Source: Oligoflexia bacterium (lineage in GTDB: Bacteria > Bdellovibrionota > UBA1018). From it: 64,000 bases of DNA. The position numbers and the translations under genes were made by a program. How positions within the stretch are numbered: the stretch's first letter is position 1; every line of letters starts with the position of its first letter. The DNA lies in assembly GCA_903935335.1 (NCBI GenBank), contig CAIZRG010000017.1:62001-126000 (forward strand). The letters run 5' to 3'. The notes under the pieces were generated by a model. It was not told where the DNA came from and ran no database searches. It worked only from the letters and a program-made list of their open reading frames with translations. Positions 54,193 to 63,988 of the stretch are shown in pieces.

Positions 54193-56682
54193 TCAATGCT
54201 TAATCGTCTGAGGGAGTTGATCCACAGGCTCATCCCTAACCCGTTCTACAGGATGAATGGAAGCCATAGTAATCTCGCCTACCCCTTTTCGCATTAAAAA
54301 CTCTTCTGGTTTTTCAAGATCCAAGGCAAGTCTTAGAACTTGATCCGCATGCTCTACAGGAATAATCCTCATCCCTTCTGTAATTTCTTGAGAGATTTTT
54401 TTCATATCAGGAACATTCCCTTTGGGAATTAAAACCATCTTAATGTTTCCAATTTTAGCGGCTAGTAATTTTTCTTTAAGCCCTCCAATAGGAAGAACCC
54501 GACCTCTCAAAGTAATCTCCCCAGTCATCGCTACATCCCGTTTGACTGGAACTTTGATTAAAGCACTTGTAATCGCAGTTGCCATGGTAATCCCTGCTGA
54601 AGGACCATCCTTAGGCACAGCTCCCTCAGGGACATGAAGATGAATATCCATATTTTGATAAAATTCTTTATCTAAACCCAAAAGGGGTGCCCGAGAACGA
54701 ACATAGCTCATTGCAGTTGCCGCAGACTCCTGCATCACTTCGCCCAGCTTTCCTGTAATCTTCACCTGCCCTTTTCCTTGGACCACACTCACTTCAATTT
54801 GTAGAAGATCTCCCCCAGACTCGGTGTAGGCCAACCCATTGGTTAAACCCACTTCATTTTGCTCTTCTACTTTATTGACCGTATATTTGGGAGGGCCTAA
54901 CATCTCCTCAAGGTCTGGATCCGCAATTGAAATCATGGAAGAAGGCTGATCACTCTCTGGCTCCACACCTCGCCGATCAATCATCTTCTTCGCTATTTTT
55001 CGGCAAACAGTTGCAACCATTCTTTCTAAGTTTCTGACCCCTGACTCACGAGTATAATTTCGAATCAAGCCATGAACTGCAGAATCTGCAATTTCCATAT
55101 CTCCTGACTTAAGCCCATGAGCCTCCATCTGCTTGGTAATCAGATACTTTCGAACAATCGCATACTTTTCTACTTCAGTGTACCCTGAGATAGAAATGAC
55201 CTCCATTCGATCTAAAAGCGGCCTAGGAATCGTATGAAGCGAATTTGCTGTTAAAATAAACATCACTTTAGAAAGATCGTAATCCACCTCTAAATAATGA
55301 TCCCCAAATGATAAATTTTGCTCCGGATCCAAAACTTCAAGCAATGCCGAAGATGGATCCCCTCTAAAATCCATACTCATCTTATCCACTTCATCTAGAA
55401 GAAAAACAGGATTAGATGAACCCGCTTTTTTTAATGATTGTAGAACTTTCCCAGGCAAAGCCCCAACATAAGTCCTCCGATGACCCCGAATCTCAGCTTC
55501 ATCTCGAACTCCCCCTAAAGAACATCGAACAAACTTTTTATTGAGCGCTTTGGCAATAGATTTTGCCAAAGAAGTTTTACCAACACCGGGAGGACCTACA
55601 AAACACAAGATCTGTCCCTTTGAGTGATGAGTCAAAATGCGTACGGCTAAATACTCAAGAATCCTCTCCTTGACTTCTTCTAAACCATAATGATCCTCTT
55701 CTAGAACTTCATGAGCCATTTTCAGATCATTACGATCCTGGGTGCATTCAGACCAGGGTAAGCAAATGAGCCAATCAATGTAATTGCGAACCACAGTAGC
55801 CTCTGCTGACATCGGGGACATCATTTTTAGTTTTTTTAACTCTCGCCCCGCTTTTTCTTTCGCTTCCTTGCTCATAGGCTTAGAGCGGATCTGTTTTTCA
55901 AGCGCTTGAAGCTCAGCCTTAAACTCATCTTTTTCTCCAAGCTCCTTTTGAATCGCCTGCATTTGTTCATTCAGGTAATACTCTTTTTGGGAGCGCTCCA
56001 TTTGCTTCTTAACCCGAGAACGAATCCTGCGTTCAACCTGCAAAATTTCAATTTCACCTTGCATTAAATGCAACAATTTCTCTAACCGTTGTGAAGGATT
56101 CTGAATCTCAAGAATCTCCTGCTTATCTTCAAGCTTCAGATTTAAGTGCGCCACAATCAGATCAGCCATGCGTGAAGGATCTTCAATGGAATTCACACTC
56201 ATGAGCATTTCTGGAGGAATTCTCTTATTGAGTTTCACATAATTTTCAAAAGTTCCCTTTAAAGAACGAATCAATGCCTCAAGCTCCACTGTGCTTTCAG
56301 TCACATCAGAAAGCTCTTCAACCTCAGCTTGAATCATTCGATCTGTTTCAATATATTCCACAATTTTGGCACGTCGCTTACCTTCAATGAGAACTTTCAC
56401 AGTATTATCGGGAAGCCTAAGGATTTGCAGAATCGTCCCCAATGTCCCTACTTGAAAAATATCCTTTTCCTGAGGACTCACCGTTGTGGCCTGCCGTTGG
56501 GCAACTAAAAACAAGTCGATTTTTTTATTGACGCATTCTTCTAAAGCATTAATCGATTTCTCACGTCCCACAAAAAGCGGAACCACCATATGAGGAAAGA
56601 TAATGACATCTCTGAGTGGAAGCAAGGGAACTTTAATCCGGGCTGACTTCTTATCTTTGTCATTCTTTATGGGTTGGCTCAT
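54193..56682 (-). CDS. lon: ATP-dependent Lon protease
   Basis: 829 residues. The N-terminal substrate-binding domain starts [26 protein letters not shown]. The AAA+ module has the Walker [18 protein letters not shown] and Walker [11 protein letters not shown]. The C-terminal serine-lysine protease has [16 protein letters not shown] (Ser) and [12 protein letters not shown] (Lys). Degrades damaged and regulatory proteins in the cytoplasm. Followed by ClpX and ClpP genes upstream in transcription order. Confidence 0.98.
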   Translation of the reverse strand: MSQPIKNDKDKKSARIKVPLLPLRDVIIFPHMVVPLFVGREKSINALEECVNKKIDLFLVAQRQATTVSPQEKDIFQVGTLGTILQILRLPDNTVKVLIEGKRRAKIVEYIETDRMIQAEVEELSDVTESTVELEALIRSLKGTFENYVKLNKRIPPEMLMSVNSIEDPSRMADLIVAHLNLKLEDKQEILEIQNPSQRLEKLLHLMQGEIEILQVERRIRSRVKKQMERSQKEYYLNEQMQAIQKELGEKDEFKAELQALEKQIRSKPMSKEAKEKAGRELKKLKMMSPMSAEATVVRNYIDWLICLPWSECTQDRNDLKMAHEVLEEDHYGLEEVKERILEYLAVRILTHHSKGQILCFVGPPGVGKTSLAKSIAKALNKKFVRCSLGGVRDEAEIRGHRRTYVGALPGKVLQSLKKAGSSNPVFLLDEVDKMSMDFRGDPSSALLEVLDPEQNLSFGDHYLEVDYDLSKVMFILTANSLHTIPRPLLDRMEVISISGYTEVEKYAIVRKYLITKQMEAHGLKSGDMEIADSAVHGLIRNYTRESGVRNLERMVATVCRKIAKKMIDRRGVEPESDQPSSMISIADPDLEEMLGPPKYTVNKVEEQNEVGLTNGLAYTESGGDLLQIEVSVVQGKGQVKITGKLGEVMQESAATAMSYVRSRAPLLGLDKEFYQNMDIHLHVPEGAVPKDGPSAGITMATAITSALIKVPVKRDVAMTGEITLRGRVLPIGGLKEKLLAAKIGNIKMVLIPKGNVPDMKKISQEITEGMRIIPVEHADQVLRLALDLEKPEEFLMRKGVGEITMASIHPVERVRDEPVDQLPQTIKH

Positions 56683-56810
56683 AAGAGTTCCTCTCCTAAA
56701 TTAACTACATCATAAGCACTCAAACGTTGCAAACTTCTAAAAAATGAAAATTTGAAAAGGTTCTTTCTGAAAATTTTAATTTAGAATTTTTGTCCTTCTT
56801 AAACTTAAAT

Positions 56811-58124
56811 TTAGGCACTCTCTGCCTTGGCTGATGATGAAGAGGGTAGTTTTGCCATCTTTGTTCCATCTGCTAACATCATCACAGGTCTTTCCCCTTT
56901 TAGAATGACATTTTTAGTGACAATACATTTTTTCACATTATTTTTAGTAGGTAAATCGTACATCACCTCTAACATCGACTGCTCTAAAATAGCTCTCAGT
57001 CCCCGAGCTCCCGTATTTCTCTTAATCGCTTCTTTGGCTACAGCTTCAAGAGCTTCTTCTTCAAACTCAAGTGTCACACCATCATATTCAAACAATTTTG
57101 AATACTGCTTTGTCAAAGCATTTCTAGGTTTTGTTAAAATTTCAACTAAAGCTTTTTCATCGAGTTCTTCAAGAGTAGCAATCACGGGCAAGCGCCCAAT
57201 AAACTCTGGAATAAGACCAAATTTAATCAAATCCTCAGGCTCAACCTGAGAAAGAAGCTGGGAAACACTCTCTTGGGTTTTTGAACTAATATTGGCTTGC
57301 AATCCAAGACTTCGTTTGCCTTTACGCATCCCAATGATTCGATCAATACCTACAAATGCCCCACCCACAATAAAAAGGATATTCGAAGTATCTACTTGAA
57401 CAAAATCTTGTTGAGGATGCTTTCGACCTCCTTTAGGGGGGACATTAGCAAGGGTTCCTTCAATGATTTTTAATAGAGCTTGCTGAACTCCCTCTCCACT
57501 CACATCTCTTGTGATGGAAGGGTTTTCACTTTTTCTTGAAATTTTATCAACTTCATCAATATAAACAATTCCTTTTTGGGCTCGCTCGACATTATTATCG
57601 CAATTCTGAAGAAGATTAAGAATAATGTTTTCTACATCTTCGCCAACATACCCTGCTTCAGTCAAAGTGGTTGCATCAGCCATAGCAAACGGAACATTGA
57701 GTAATTTAGCCAATGTCTGAGCAAGCAGCGTTTTACCAGAACCCGTTGGGCCAATCAGAAGGATATTACTTTTTTGAAGATCAACCCCATCTTTTCCTTC
57801 TTTGCTTTTTTTATCTACCTGATACTGAATTCTCTTGTAATGATTATAAACAGCGACAGAGAGCACTCGTTTTGCTTTTTCTTGTCCAATGACATATTGA
57901 TCTAGAATTGCTTTAATTTCAGCAGGTTTTGGGATTGCTTGAGAAGACTTTGCAGGAGAATCCTTTTGGCCTTCCTCAGCAATAATGTCATTACAAAGCT
58001 CAATACACTCATCACAAATATAGACAGTTGGACCTGCAATTAATTTTTTTACTTCTCTTTGATTTTTTCCGCAGAAAGAGCAGCAGAGATTTCCAAACCC
58101 ATCACCATATTTTTTCCCATCCAT
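56811..58124 (-). CDS. clpX: ClpX, ATPase subunit of ClpXP protease
   Basis: 437 residues. The zinc-binding domain has CSFC (15-18) and CDEC (37-40). AAA+ motifs are [18 protein letters not shown] and [30 protein letters not shown], the pore-region [10 protein letters not shown] and the sensor [15 protein letters not shown] follow. Unfolds substrates for ClpP. Its gene starts 20 bases after clpP. Confidence 0.98.
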   Translation of the reverse strand: MDGKKYGDGFGNLCCSFCGKNQREVKKLIAGPTVYICDECIELCNDIIAEEGQKDSPAKSSQAIPKPAEIKAILDQYVIGQEKAKRVLSVAVYNHYKRIQYQVDKKSKEGKDGVDLQKSNILLIGPTGSGKTLLAQTLAKLLNVPFAMADATTLTEAGYVGEDVENIILNLLQNCDNNVERAQKGIVYIDEVDKISRKSENPSITRDVSGEGVQQALLKIIEGTLANVPPKGGRKHPQQDFVQVDTSNILFIVGGAFVGIDRIIGMRKGKRSLGLQANISSKTQESVSQLLSQVEPEDLIKFGLIPEFIGRLPVIATLEELDEKALVEILTKPRNALTKQYSKLFEYDGVTLEFEEEALEAVAKEAIKRNTGARGLRAILEQSMLEVMYDLPTKNNVKKCIVTKNVILKGERPVMMLADGTKMAKLPSSSSAKAESA

Positions 58125-58144
58125 AGTTGCTCCTTACTTATGCA

Positions 58145-58828
58145 TTATGCTGTTGACCGTCTTTCAACGACCTTATCAATGAGTCCATACTCTACAGCTT
58201 CTTTTGCTGATAAGTAATTATCTCGATCTGTGTCTTTCTTCACTTGATCCATACTTCTACCCGTATGCAGAGATAAAATCCCATTGAGCCTATCCTTTAA
58301 AAACAAGATTTCTCTCGCTTGAATTTCAATATCGGAGGCCTGCCCTTTGGCACCTCCCAAAGGCTGATGAATCATAATTCGACTATGGGGTAAACTAAAA
58401 CGCTTTCCTGCTGCTCCAGCTGTTAATAAAAGTGCACCCATACTCGCAGCCATACCAATACAATAAGTGCAAACATCAGACTTAATAAATTGCATCACAT
58501 CATAAATCCCTAACCCTGCATAAACAGAGCCACCCGGAGAATTAATATACAAATGAATGTCTTTATCTGGATCCGAAGATTCTAAAAAAAACATTTGAGC
58601 CACTAAAAGATTAGCCACCGTATCATTCACTTCTGTCCCAAGAAAAACAATCCGATCTAAAAGTAAACGGGAATAAATATCATACTGCCGCTCTCCTCGA
58701 GGAGTTTGCTCAATCACAATCGGATTTGGAATGTAATTCAAGTGAGGACTCTCCAAATTAAACCCGACAAGATCAGGCTGAATTAATTCATCTGGAACTT
58801 TCCTGGGTGATAAGCTCAACATCATCAA
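58145..58828 (-). CDS. clpP: ClpP protease subunit with N-terminal extension
   Basis: 227 residues. Catalytic Ser129 (GMAASMGA), His154 (IMIHQPLGG) and the Asp in KKDTDRD are intact. Most ClpP proteins start near [24 protein letters not shown]; here ~32 residues precede this, possibly a cleaved propeptide. No trigger factor gene is upstream, unlike the usual tig-clpP-clpX order. Confidence 0.97.
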   Translation of the reverse strand: MMMLSLSPRKVPDELIQPDLVGFNLESPHLNYIPNPIVIEQTPRGERQYDIYSRLLLDRIVFLGTEVNDTVANLLVAQMFFLESSDPDKDIHLYINSPGGSVYAGLGIYDVMQFIKSDVCTYCIGMAASMGALLLTAGAAGKRFSLPHSRIMIHQPLGGAKGQASDIEIQAREILFLKDRLNGILSLHTGRSMDQVKKDTDRDNYLSAKEAVEYGLIDKVVERRSTA

Positions 58829-58920
58829 CGACCTCCCAATTTTTGGTACTGCATACTTTAGCTAAGTATACATAAATCATCCAAATATTGCTCTGGGCCA
58901 ATCAAAAAATGATTCAGTTG

Positions 58921-59139
58921 TTAATCTTTCTTCTGAATCAGGTCAGCTTGAACCGTCTCAAGGTAAATCAACATCGCATCTCTGAGTTGCTCTAAAGTGA
59001 TCTCTTTTTCATTTTTACCTGATTTTTCAATGAGTTGAACAAGTTCTTGACTCACCCAAGGCTCGGGTAGCCCAGTCAGTGAGGCTAAGGTATCCACCAA
59101 TTCACGACCATAGGTCTCTTCCACGTTGGAGACTTCCAT
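58921..59139 (-). CDS. Small hypothetical protein (72 aa)
   Basis: Starts ATG at 59139, where GAGAGGGGGG lies just upstream at a normal distance, making it preferable to the ATG at 59166. The sequence is acidic and helical: MEVSNVEETYGRELVDTLASLTGLPEPWVSQELVQL, then an EKEITLEQLRDAMLIYLETVQADL helix. No family known to me. It is transcribed divergently from the thioesterase gene and may be co-transcribed with clpP. Confidence 0.65.
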   Translation of the reverse strand: MEVSNVEETYGRELVDTLASLTGLPEPWVSQELVQLIEKSGKNEKEITLEQLRDAMLIYLETVQADLIQKKD

Positions 59140-59235
59140 TTCCCCGACCCCCCTCTCCCTCATCATTAGTATATGAAGGCATAACTCTCTTGAGCAACTT
59201 TATTTTTTAGGAAATTTCGATTATACTGTTAAGTT

Positions 59236-59760
59236 ATGCCAAACTCCAAAAAGAACCCAGCGACTGACACTCTTTTGGGGAAATCTCCTGAAAACTCCTC
59301 AGTCAATATGAGTGAGATTGTTTTACCCTCAGATACCAATGCTCTAGGCACGATCTTCGGTGGAAAAATTATGAATTGGATTGACATTGCAGGAGCCATT
59401 GCAGCAGGGAAACACTCCAGACGTGTGGTGGTTACAGCATCGATTGATGCCCTTCATTTTTTAGCGCCCGTCAAGGTGGGACACGTGGTTCATATTCGAG
59501 CTCGTGTCAATTTTACATCAAGAACCTCCATGGAAGTAGGTGTTCGCGTGGATGCAGAAAATCTAATTACTGGAGAAACCACTCATACGGCTACAGCTTA
59601 TGCTACTTTTGTTGCCTTAGATGATTACGGACGTCCCACCCCAACCCCTCCCATCTTGCCTGGGACAACGGATGAGAAAAGGCGTTTTGAAGCAGCCAAG
59701 AAACGCCGAGAATCCAGAATTCAACTCGCCGAAGTTCTAAAAGAACATTTTCAATCCTAA
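59236..59760 (+). CDS. Acyl-CoA thioesterase (hotdog fold, YciA/YkhA-like)
   Basis: 174 residues. Hydrolyses acyl-CoA thioesters. The hotdog core shows VLPSDTNALGTIFGGKIMNWIDIAGAIAA, VVTASIDALHFLAPVKVGHVV and TGETTHTATAYATFVALD, the order seen in YciA/BACH enzymes with the catalytic Asp in the DIAGA helix. The N-terminal ~25 residues and the last ~40 (charged, helical) flank the domain. Converges with murI, 9 bases away. Confidence 0.88.
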   Translation: MPNSKKNPATDTLLGKSPENSSVNMSEIVLPSDTNALGTIFGGKIMNWIDIAGAIAAGKHSRRVVVTASIDALHFLAPVKVGHVVHIRARVNFTSRTSMEVGVRVDAENLITGETTHTATAYATFVALDDYGRPTPTPPILPGTTDEKRRFEAAKKRRESRIQLAEVLKEHFQS

Positions 59761-59769
59761 AAACTGATT

Positions 59770-60597
59770 TCACAAACACAGACTGAATGGCTGATTGTAA
59801 ATGATTTGCTTTGCAAACTCAGGAACAACATCGGGATCCGTAAAGCTCCATTCAATCTGGTTTTGATCATTTTCAGAAACAATAGAACCTCCAAAGAGAT
59901 CACTTTGAACTAAAGACTGGGCAACGGCTTGAGCTGAGTTCACGATCCTCCACCCAGGTAAAGCTTTTTCAAAAGCAGAGTGAATCCACGGATAATGGGT
60001 ACAAGCTAAAAGAGCGACTCCTGTAGAATACCTCATAAGATGAGGACGTACGTACTCAGCAACTGTTTGATGCAAGACTGGATGATCAATCCAACCTTCT
60101 TCAATCAAAGGCACTAGAACTGAACAGGGCTGTTCTAGTACAGGAAATCTACCCAACTTGAGCTGAGGGCAAAACCGAATCTCTTTTTCAAAAGCTAAAG
60201 CATAGGCTTGACTCCGAGTTGTCGCTCGAGTCGCTAGGACAAGAAGGGGTATCTCAAAATCTCCGCTCTTCATACCCTCCAACGCTGACAAAGCAGCCTG
60301 AACCCCCGGGTGAACAACCCCAAAAACAGGTATAGGGTGCATCATGGCCCTCACTGCTTCTAAAGCCAAACTTGAAGCCGTATTACAGGCAACAATGAGG
60401 GCATCCACCTTTTTTTTCTTCAACACTTGAGCACATTCCACAGAAAGCTTTTGGACTTGAGAAGGACTTTTTGCTCCATACGGTAAATGCGCTGTATCTC
60501 CGAGATAAAAATAACTGACCCCTTTGAGCCTTTTGCAAAGCTCTGTGAGAACTGTAATTCCTCCAATCCCTGAATCAAAAATACCAATTTTTACCAT
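59770..60597 (-). CDS. murI: Glutamate racemase
   Basis: About 275 residues. Makes D-glutamate for peptidoglycan. IGIFDSGIGGITVL, LGDTAHLPYGAKS, the catalytic Cys in VACNTAS and the second in LLACTHYPW are all present. The ATG at 60597 gives MVKIGIFDSG; a GTG at 60618 is less likely. The start codon overlaps, in CATG, the ATG of a possible plus-strand frame, so the two genes' control regions are shared or the second frame starts further in. Confidence 0.94.
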   Translation of the reverse strand: MVKIGIFDSGIGGITVLTELCKRLKGVSYFYLGDTAHLPYGAKSPSQVQKLSVECAQVLKKKKVDALIVACNTASSLALEAVRAMMHPIPVFGVVHPGVQAALSALEGMKSGDFEIPLLVLATRATTRSQAYALAFEKEIRFCPQLKLGRFPVLEQPCSVLVPLIEEGWIDHPVLHQTVAEYVRPHLMRYSTGVALLACTHYPWIHSAFEKALPGWRIVNSAQAVAQSLVQSDLFGGSIVSENDQNQIEWSFTDPDVVPEFAKQIIYNQPFSLCL

Positions 60598-60682
60598 GCT
60601 TGAGATATCCACATTCACCTTTCATACTCACCTTAGCCTTCTCTGCTTGACGGAGGCAAGCCTTGCCAGTTATTTAAAAAAA

Positions 60683-60970
60683 ATGCAATTCTCCCAAATT
60701 GACCTGTTACCCTTGATACAAAAGATAGAAACCCTTTTTGAAGAACTTATTCAGCAACAACAAAAAAAGGTTCTTCAAACCGCTCGCACTCGGTTATCTC
60801 ACCTCACCTCTGAAGATATCTTAAATCCTCATGACTTTCCTGCCCTGATGTCAGACCCGATTTTCAATTATGAAGAAGGTCTTGCTGCTGGATTAATGAC
60901 CGCTCAAATGGCTATCCGAGCTCGAATCTTAGTTGACCTGAAAGAAAATGAGCTTGCATCCGTGAACTAA
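60683..60970 (+). CDS. Small hypothetical protein (95 aa)
   Basis: MQFSQIDLLPLIQKIETLFEEL, a Gln-rich run, then QTARTRLSHLTSEDILNPHDFPAL and NYEEGLAAGLMTAQMAIRARILV. Helical and soluble, unknown family. The frame continues upstream to ATG 60596 and beyond, but that part overlaps murI; no clear ribosome-binding site settles the start. The gene overlaps the dusB stop by 4 bases. Confidence 0.5.
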   Translation: MQFSQIDLLPLIQKIETLFEELIQQQQKKVLQTARTRLSHLTSEDILNPHDFPALMSDPIFNYEEGLAAGLMTAQMAIRARILVDLKENELASVN

Positions 60971-62004
60971 CCATGCCCCCCCATCAAAAAGGGCTGAGCT
61001 AAAAATTGAAGATCTCTTGCTTGGGTTTTTTTTTCAAAAAAAATCTTGGACTCGGCCCACAGGGTCTCAGGATCTGAAGTTGAAAAAACGAGCCGTCTAA
61101 ACTCATGGCAGCCTTGAAACCCAGCCGAAGACCAAGCTATCCATTTGCGTGCATGAATCATAGCCACTCTGGGTTCGTAGACCTCCTCCAGTAAAGTCCT
61201 TTGCTCCTGAAGCCATGAACTATAATCCTCCCCTGAGAGAGGTTTCTGTCCTTGCCCCTCTCCCCTTCTCCAAAGACATTCTGCTTGCTCAAAAATAAAC
61301 GGGTTCCGAAGAGCTCCTCGCCCCACCATGACAGCATCCATGCCATATTTCTTCAGTTTTTCTAGGGCTAATTCTGGGGTGGTTAAATCTCCATTTCCAA
61401 CAATAGGGATCGAGCTTTTAGCCTTAAGGTCTCCCATAAAATCCCAGTCAGCAAACCCACTGTAGCCTTGCGAGCGAGTACGGCCGTGAACAGCCACCCA
61501 AGATACTCCAGCATCTGTTGCTGCTTGGACTACATCCCAAGCATTTTTTGATTCTGCATCCCATCCAATCCGAATCTTAATAGTAACCGGAATCTGAACT
61601 GATTTAACCATTGCTGTCAGAATTTGACCTAGCCAGAGAGGGTCTCGACACAAAGCTGATCCTGCCCCCTTTTTAACCACTTTGGGTACAGGACAACCTA
61701 AATTGAGATCAACAAAGTCAGCTCCTAGCTTCTCAACCCACTGACTTGCTTTACATAAAAGTTTTAGGTCCTCTCCAAAGATCTGAAGACCTACAATTCG
61801 TTCTTCTTCATGAAAACGGAGCAAATCAAGACTACGCTGACCTGAATATTCGATTCCATGAGCAGAAACGAGCTCAGAAATCACTAGAGCTGCACGATGC
61901 CGACGCATCAATCTCCGATAAGGAGAGGTCGTAATACCTGCCATGGGCGCTAAAATAAAGGGATGCTCCAACTGAAAAGGCCCAAGACGAACTGAATCAC
62001 CCAT
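60967..62004 (-). CDS. dusB: tRNA-dihydrouridine synthase
   Basis: About 345 residues. FMN-dependent reduction of uridines in the D-loop. LAPMAGITTSPYRRLMR, ELVSAHGIEYS, the catalytic Cys in VDLNLGCPVPKVVKKGAGSALCRD, IKIRIGW, WVAVHGRTRSQGYSG and PIVGNGDLTTPELA match DusB. ATG 62004 follows the pepP TAG after a single base; the frame to 62031 runs inside pepP. Confidence 0.92.
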   Translation of the reverse strand: MGDSVRLGPFQLEHPFILAPMAGITTSPYRRLMRRHRAALVISELVSAHGIEYSGQRSLDLLRFHEEERIVGLQIFGEDLKLLCKASQWVEKLGADFVDLNLGCPVPKVVKKGAGSALCRDPLWLGQILTAMVKSVQIPVTIKIRIGWDAESKNAWDVVQAATDAGVSWVAVHGRTRSQGYSGFADWDFMGDLKAKSSIPIVGNGDLTTPELALEKLKKYGMDAVMVGRGALRNPFIFEQAECLWRRGEGQGQKPLSGEDYSSWLQEQRTLLEEVYEPRVAMIHARKWIAWSSAGFQGCHEFRRLVFSTSDPETLWAESKIFFEKKTQARDLQFLAQPFLMGGHG

Positions 62005-62005
62005 C

Positions 62006-63322
62006 CTACGCTCGCAACTGCTCAATTTCATCCCGCTCTTTTGGCACTCCTTGAGTCAAAATCTCACAACCTGTTTTTGTGATCAAAACATCATCTTCGA
62101 TTCGAATTCCTATATTCTGATATTCTCTAGGCACTTCAAAATCAGAGGGCTGAACATAAAACCCAGGCTCAATCGTAAAAACCATTCCAGGCTCTAAAGG
62201 CCGAGGTTGTCCATTTTTCATATACAAACCAGAATCATGGACATCCATCCCCAACCAATGGCTGGTGCTGTGAGGATAGAATCGGCGAAATTGTTTTCTT
62301 TTATAAATCTCCTGAGGGCTCCCTTCCAATAATCCCAAACACAAAAACCCTTCTATCATAACCTCAACGACTCTCTGATGAATCTCAGGAAGGGTCACCC
62401 CTGGCCTAGCCATTGCAATCGCTTCTTTTTGAGCTTTCAAAACCCAATCATACATCTGAGCCTGAACTTTTGAAAAATGCCGACCCACGGGAAAAGTCCG
62501 AGTAATGTCAGCCGTATAGTAATTGTATTCTCCGCCGGCATCCATCAGTAGCAATTCACCCTCTCGAAGGACGTCGCGGTGGGAGTGGTAATGTAAGCAA
62601 GCTGCATTTTTCCCATTTGCCACAATACTGCCGTAACCTAATCGTTGGCAGCCCTCTTTCCGACAAATATAATCCACGAGAGCTTCAACCTCGAACTCTC
62701 TCATACCTGGACGAACTTCTTGCATGACTCTCCGATGAGCCAAAGCTGAAATCTGACAAGCTCTGCGCAAAGCAATCAACTCTTCTAAAGACTTATAAAG
62801 CCTCAACTCACCTACAGGACCACGGGGATCTTGAACCGATAAAAGAGATCGACCCGTCCTTCCTTGACGGCTCCTCTGGCTTTCAAGTGCCGTTAGTACA
62901 ATTTGATCCATTTCAGCTGAAAATCCCATCCGATAAAAAACTTCTTCAGCACCTAAAAACAACTCTGGGAGCTTGGAACCCAGCTCCTCAATAGGATAAG
63001 CTTCATCTGCTTGAAAAACTTTTTTTGCCCCTTCCACTCCATACCGCTCACCCTCCCATATTTCCTTCTCAGAGTCTTTGGGTTGAACAAATAAGATCAT
63101 TCGATCAGACCCTGTTTGCGAAGGAACAAGAACAACACAGGACTTAGGCTCATCAAACCCCGTGAGATAATAAAAGCAACTATCTTGACGATAGGGATGG
63201 TGCACATCCGAGTTTCGGATCCAATGAGGATGTGCAGGTAATACAAAAACAGCAGAAGGATGTGCAGCCATGAGCCTATGACGACGAACTGGAAAATCTT
63301 GCGGTATTTGAGTCAAAAGCAT
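62006..63322 (-). CDS. pepP: Xaa-Pro aminopeptidase (M24B)
   Basis: About 438 residues. The N-terminal domain starts IPQDFPVRRHRLMA and contains DVHHPYRQDSCFYYLTGFDEPKSC. The catalytic domain has metal ligands in LLMDAGGEYNYYTADITRTFP (two Asp), SHWLGMDVHDSG (His), FTIEPGFYV (Glu) and GIRIEDDVLI (Glu). The ATG at 63322 is preceded by AGGAGTGAG and gives a normal-length protein; longer frames to 63412 overlap a small upstream gene. Cuts peptides with Pro at position 2. Confidence 0.94.
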   Translation of the reverse strand: MLLTQIPQDFPVRRHRLMAAHPSAVFVLPAHPHWIRNSDVHHPYRQDSCFYYLTGFDEPKSCVVLVPSQTGSDRMILFVQPKDSEKEIWEGERYGVEGAKKVFQADEAYPIEELGSKLPELFLGAEEVFYRMGFSAEMDQIVLTALESQRSRQGRTGRSLLSVQDPRGPVGELRLYKSLEELIALRRACQISALAHRRVMQEVRPGMREFEVEALVDYICRKEGCQRLGYGSIVANGKNAACLHYHSHRDVLREGELLLMDAGGEYNYYTADITRTFPVGRHFSKVQAQMYDWVLKAQKEAIAMARPGVTLPEIHQRVVEVMIEGFLCLGLLEGSPQEIYKRKQFRRFYPHSTSHWLGMDVHDSGLYMKNGQPRPLEPGMVFTIEPGFYVQPSDFEVPREYQNIGIRIEDDVLITKTGCEILTQGVPKERDEIEQLRA

Positions 63323-63341
63323 CTCACTCCTATTATATGAT

Positions 63342-63587
63342 TCAATCCACAGACTGTCTATCGAGAAGAGGATTGCAATGCACCCCCTTTTCAGACATAA
63401 TCTCGACACCACAGTATTTTATTTGTAGCTCATTTCCCTGCAAATGTGATAGGTAGCCAACCTGCAAGGCCCTGATTGGGTAATCCTCCATCAGATCCAT
63501 AATGACAAATCCACCTTTGGAGAAAAAATATAAAATCAAGTTTCCCTCACCTAATAAAATTTCATGAATGAACTCAGGATGGAACAT
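63342..63587 (-). CDS. Small hypothetical protein (81 aa)
   Basis: MFHPEFIHEILLGEGNLILYFFSKGGFVIMDLMEDYPIRALQ, then a mixed strand-rich end. Unknown family, no signal peptide. It ends 19 bases before pepP and may be its operon leader gene. The ribosome-binding site is weak (AAAAGAAA). Confidence 0.45.
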   Translation of the reverse strand: MFHPEFIHEILLGEGNLILYFFSKGGFVIMDLMEDYPIRALQVGYLSHLQGNELQIKYCGVEIMSEKGVHCNPLLDRQSVD

Positions 63588-63742
63588 TTTCTTTTTTGTG
63601 TGTATTGAACTTAAATAAATCTACTGAAATTTTATCATTATAAATAATAATCTTAATTCAGACCCAAAAAATTAAAAGGCCAAGATCCAAGACAGGAGGC
63701 CTTATCTTGAGTTTAACACTATCCTTTCATAGCATTATTTAT

Positions 63743-63771
63743 TTGAAATTCAATTAAATTGATCGTATTAT
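63743..63771 (+). promoter_or_regulatory. Good sigma-70-like promoter
   Basis: TTGAAA at 63743-63748, a 17-base spacer, and TATTAT at 63766-63771. It points to the small gene at 63826, giving a short leader of about 50 bases. Confidence 0.5.
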
Positions 63772-63825
63772 TCCTCCAAACAAAGATTCTATACGAAGTC
63801 TTTGAGGTTCAAGCGGAGTTTCGTA

Positions 63826-63978
63826 ATGAAAACAGAAAAAATCGATTTATTTCTGCATAAAAAAATAAATCTCTTGATTGACCAAGAACTCCAAGTTCAA
63901 TCCATTCCGCCATTATCTCAGTCTTTTGGTTCATTTTTTTATCTGATTAAAATTGGGGAGGACTTCTATTCAACTTGA
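63826..63978 (+). CDS. Small hypothetical protein (50 aa)
   Basis: A short frame MKTEKIDLFLHKKINLLIDQ then ELQVQSIPPLSQSFGSFFYL and a polar end, closing on TGA. GGAG lies 8 bases before the ATG and a promoter-like site lies ~55 bases upstream. No family recognised. A GAGGAG site at 63989-63994 follows, with AT at the window end, so another gene probably begins there and the two form one transcript. Confidence 0.5.
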   Translation: MKTEKIDLFLHKKINLLIDQELQVQSIPPLSQSFGSFFYLIKIGEDFYST

Positions 63979-63988
63979 AATCACCTAG

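Noticed and set aside
56827-57249. 140-codon plus-strand open frame
   Set aside because: Lies wholly antisense within clpX, whose motifs are intact; it is a shadow.
63650-63720. AAGGCC/GGCCTT pairing in the spacer before the last small gene
   Set aside because: Only six base pairs with a 16-base loop and no T-tract; too weak to call a terminator.
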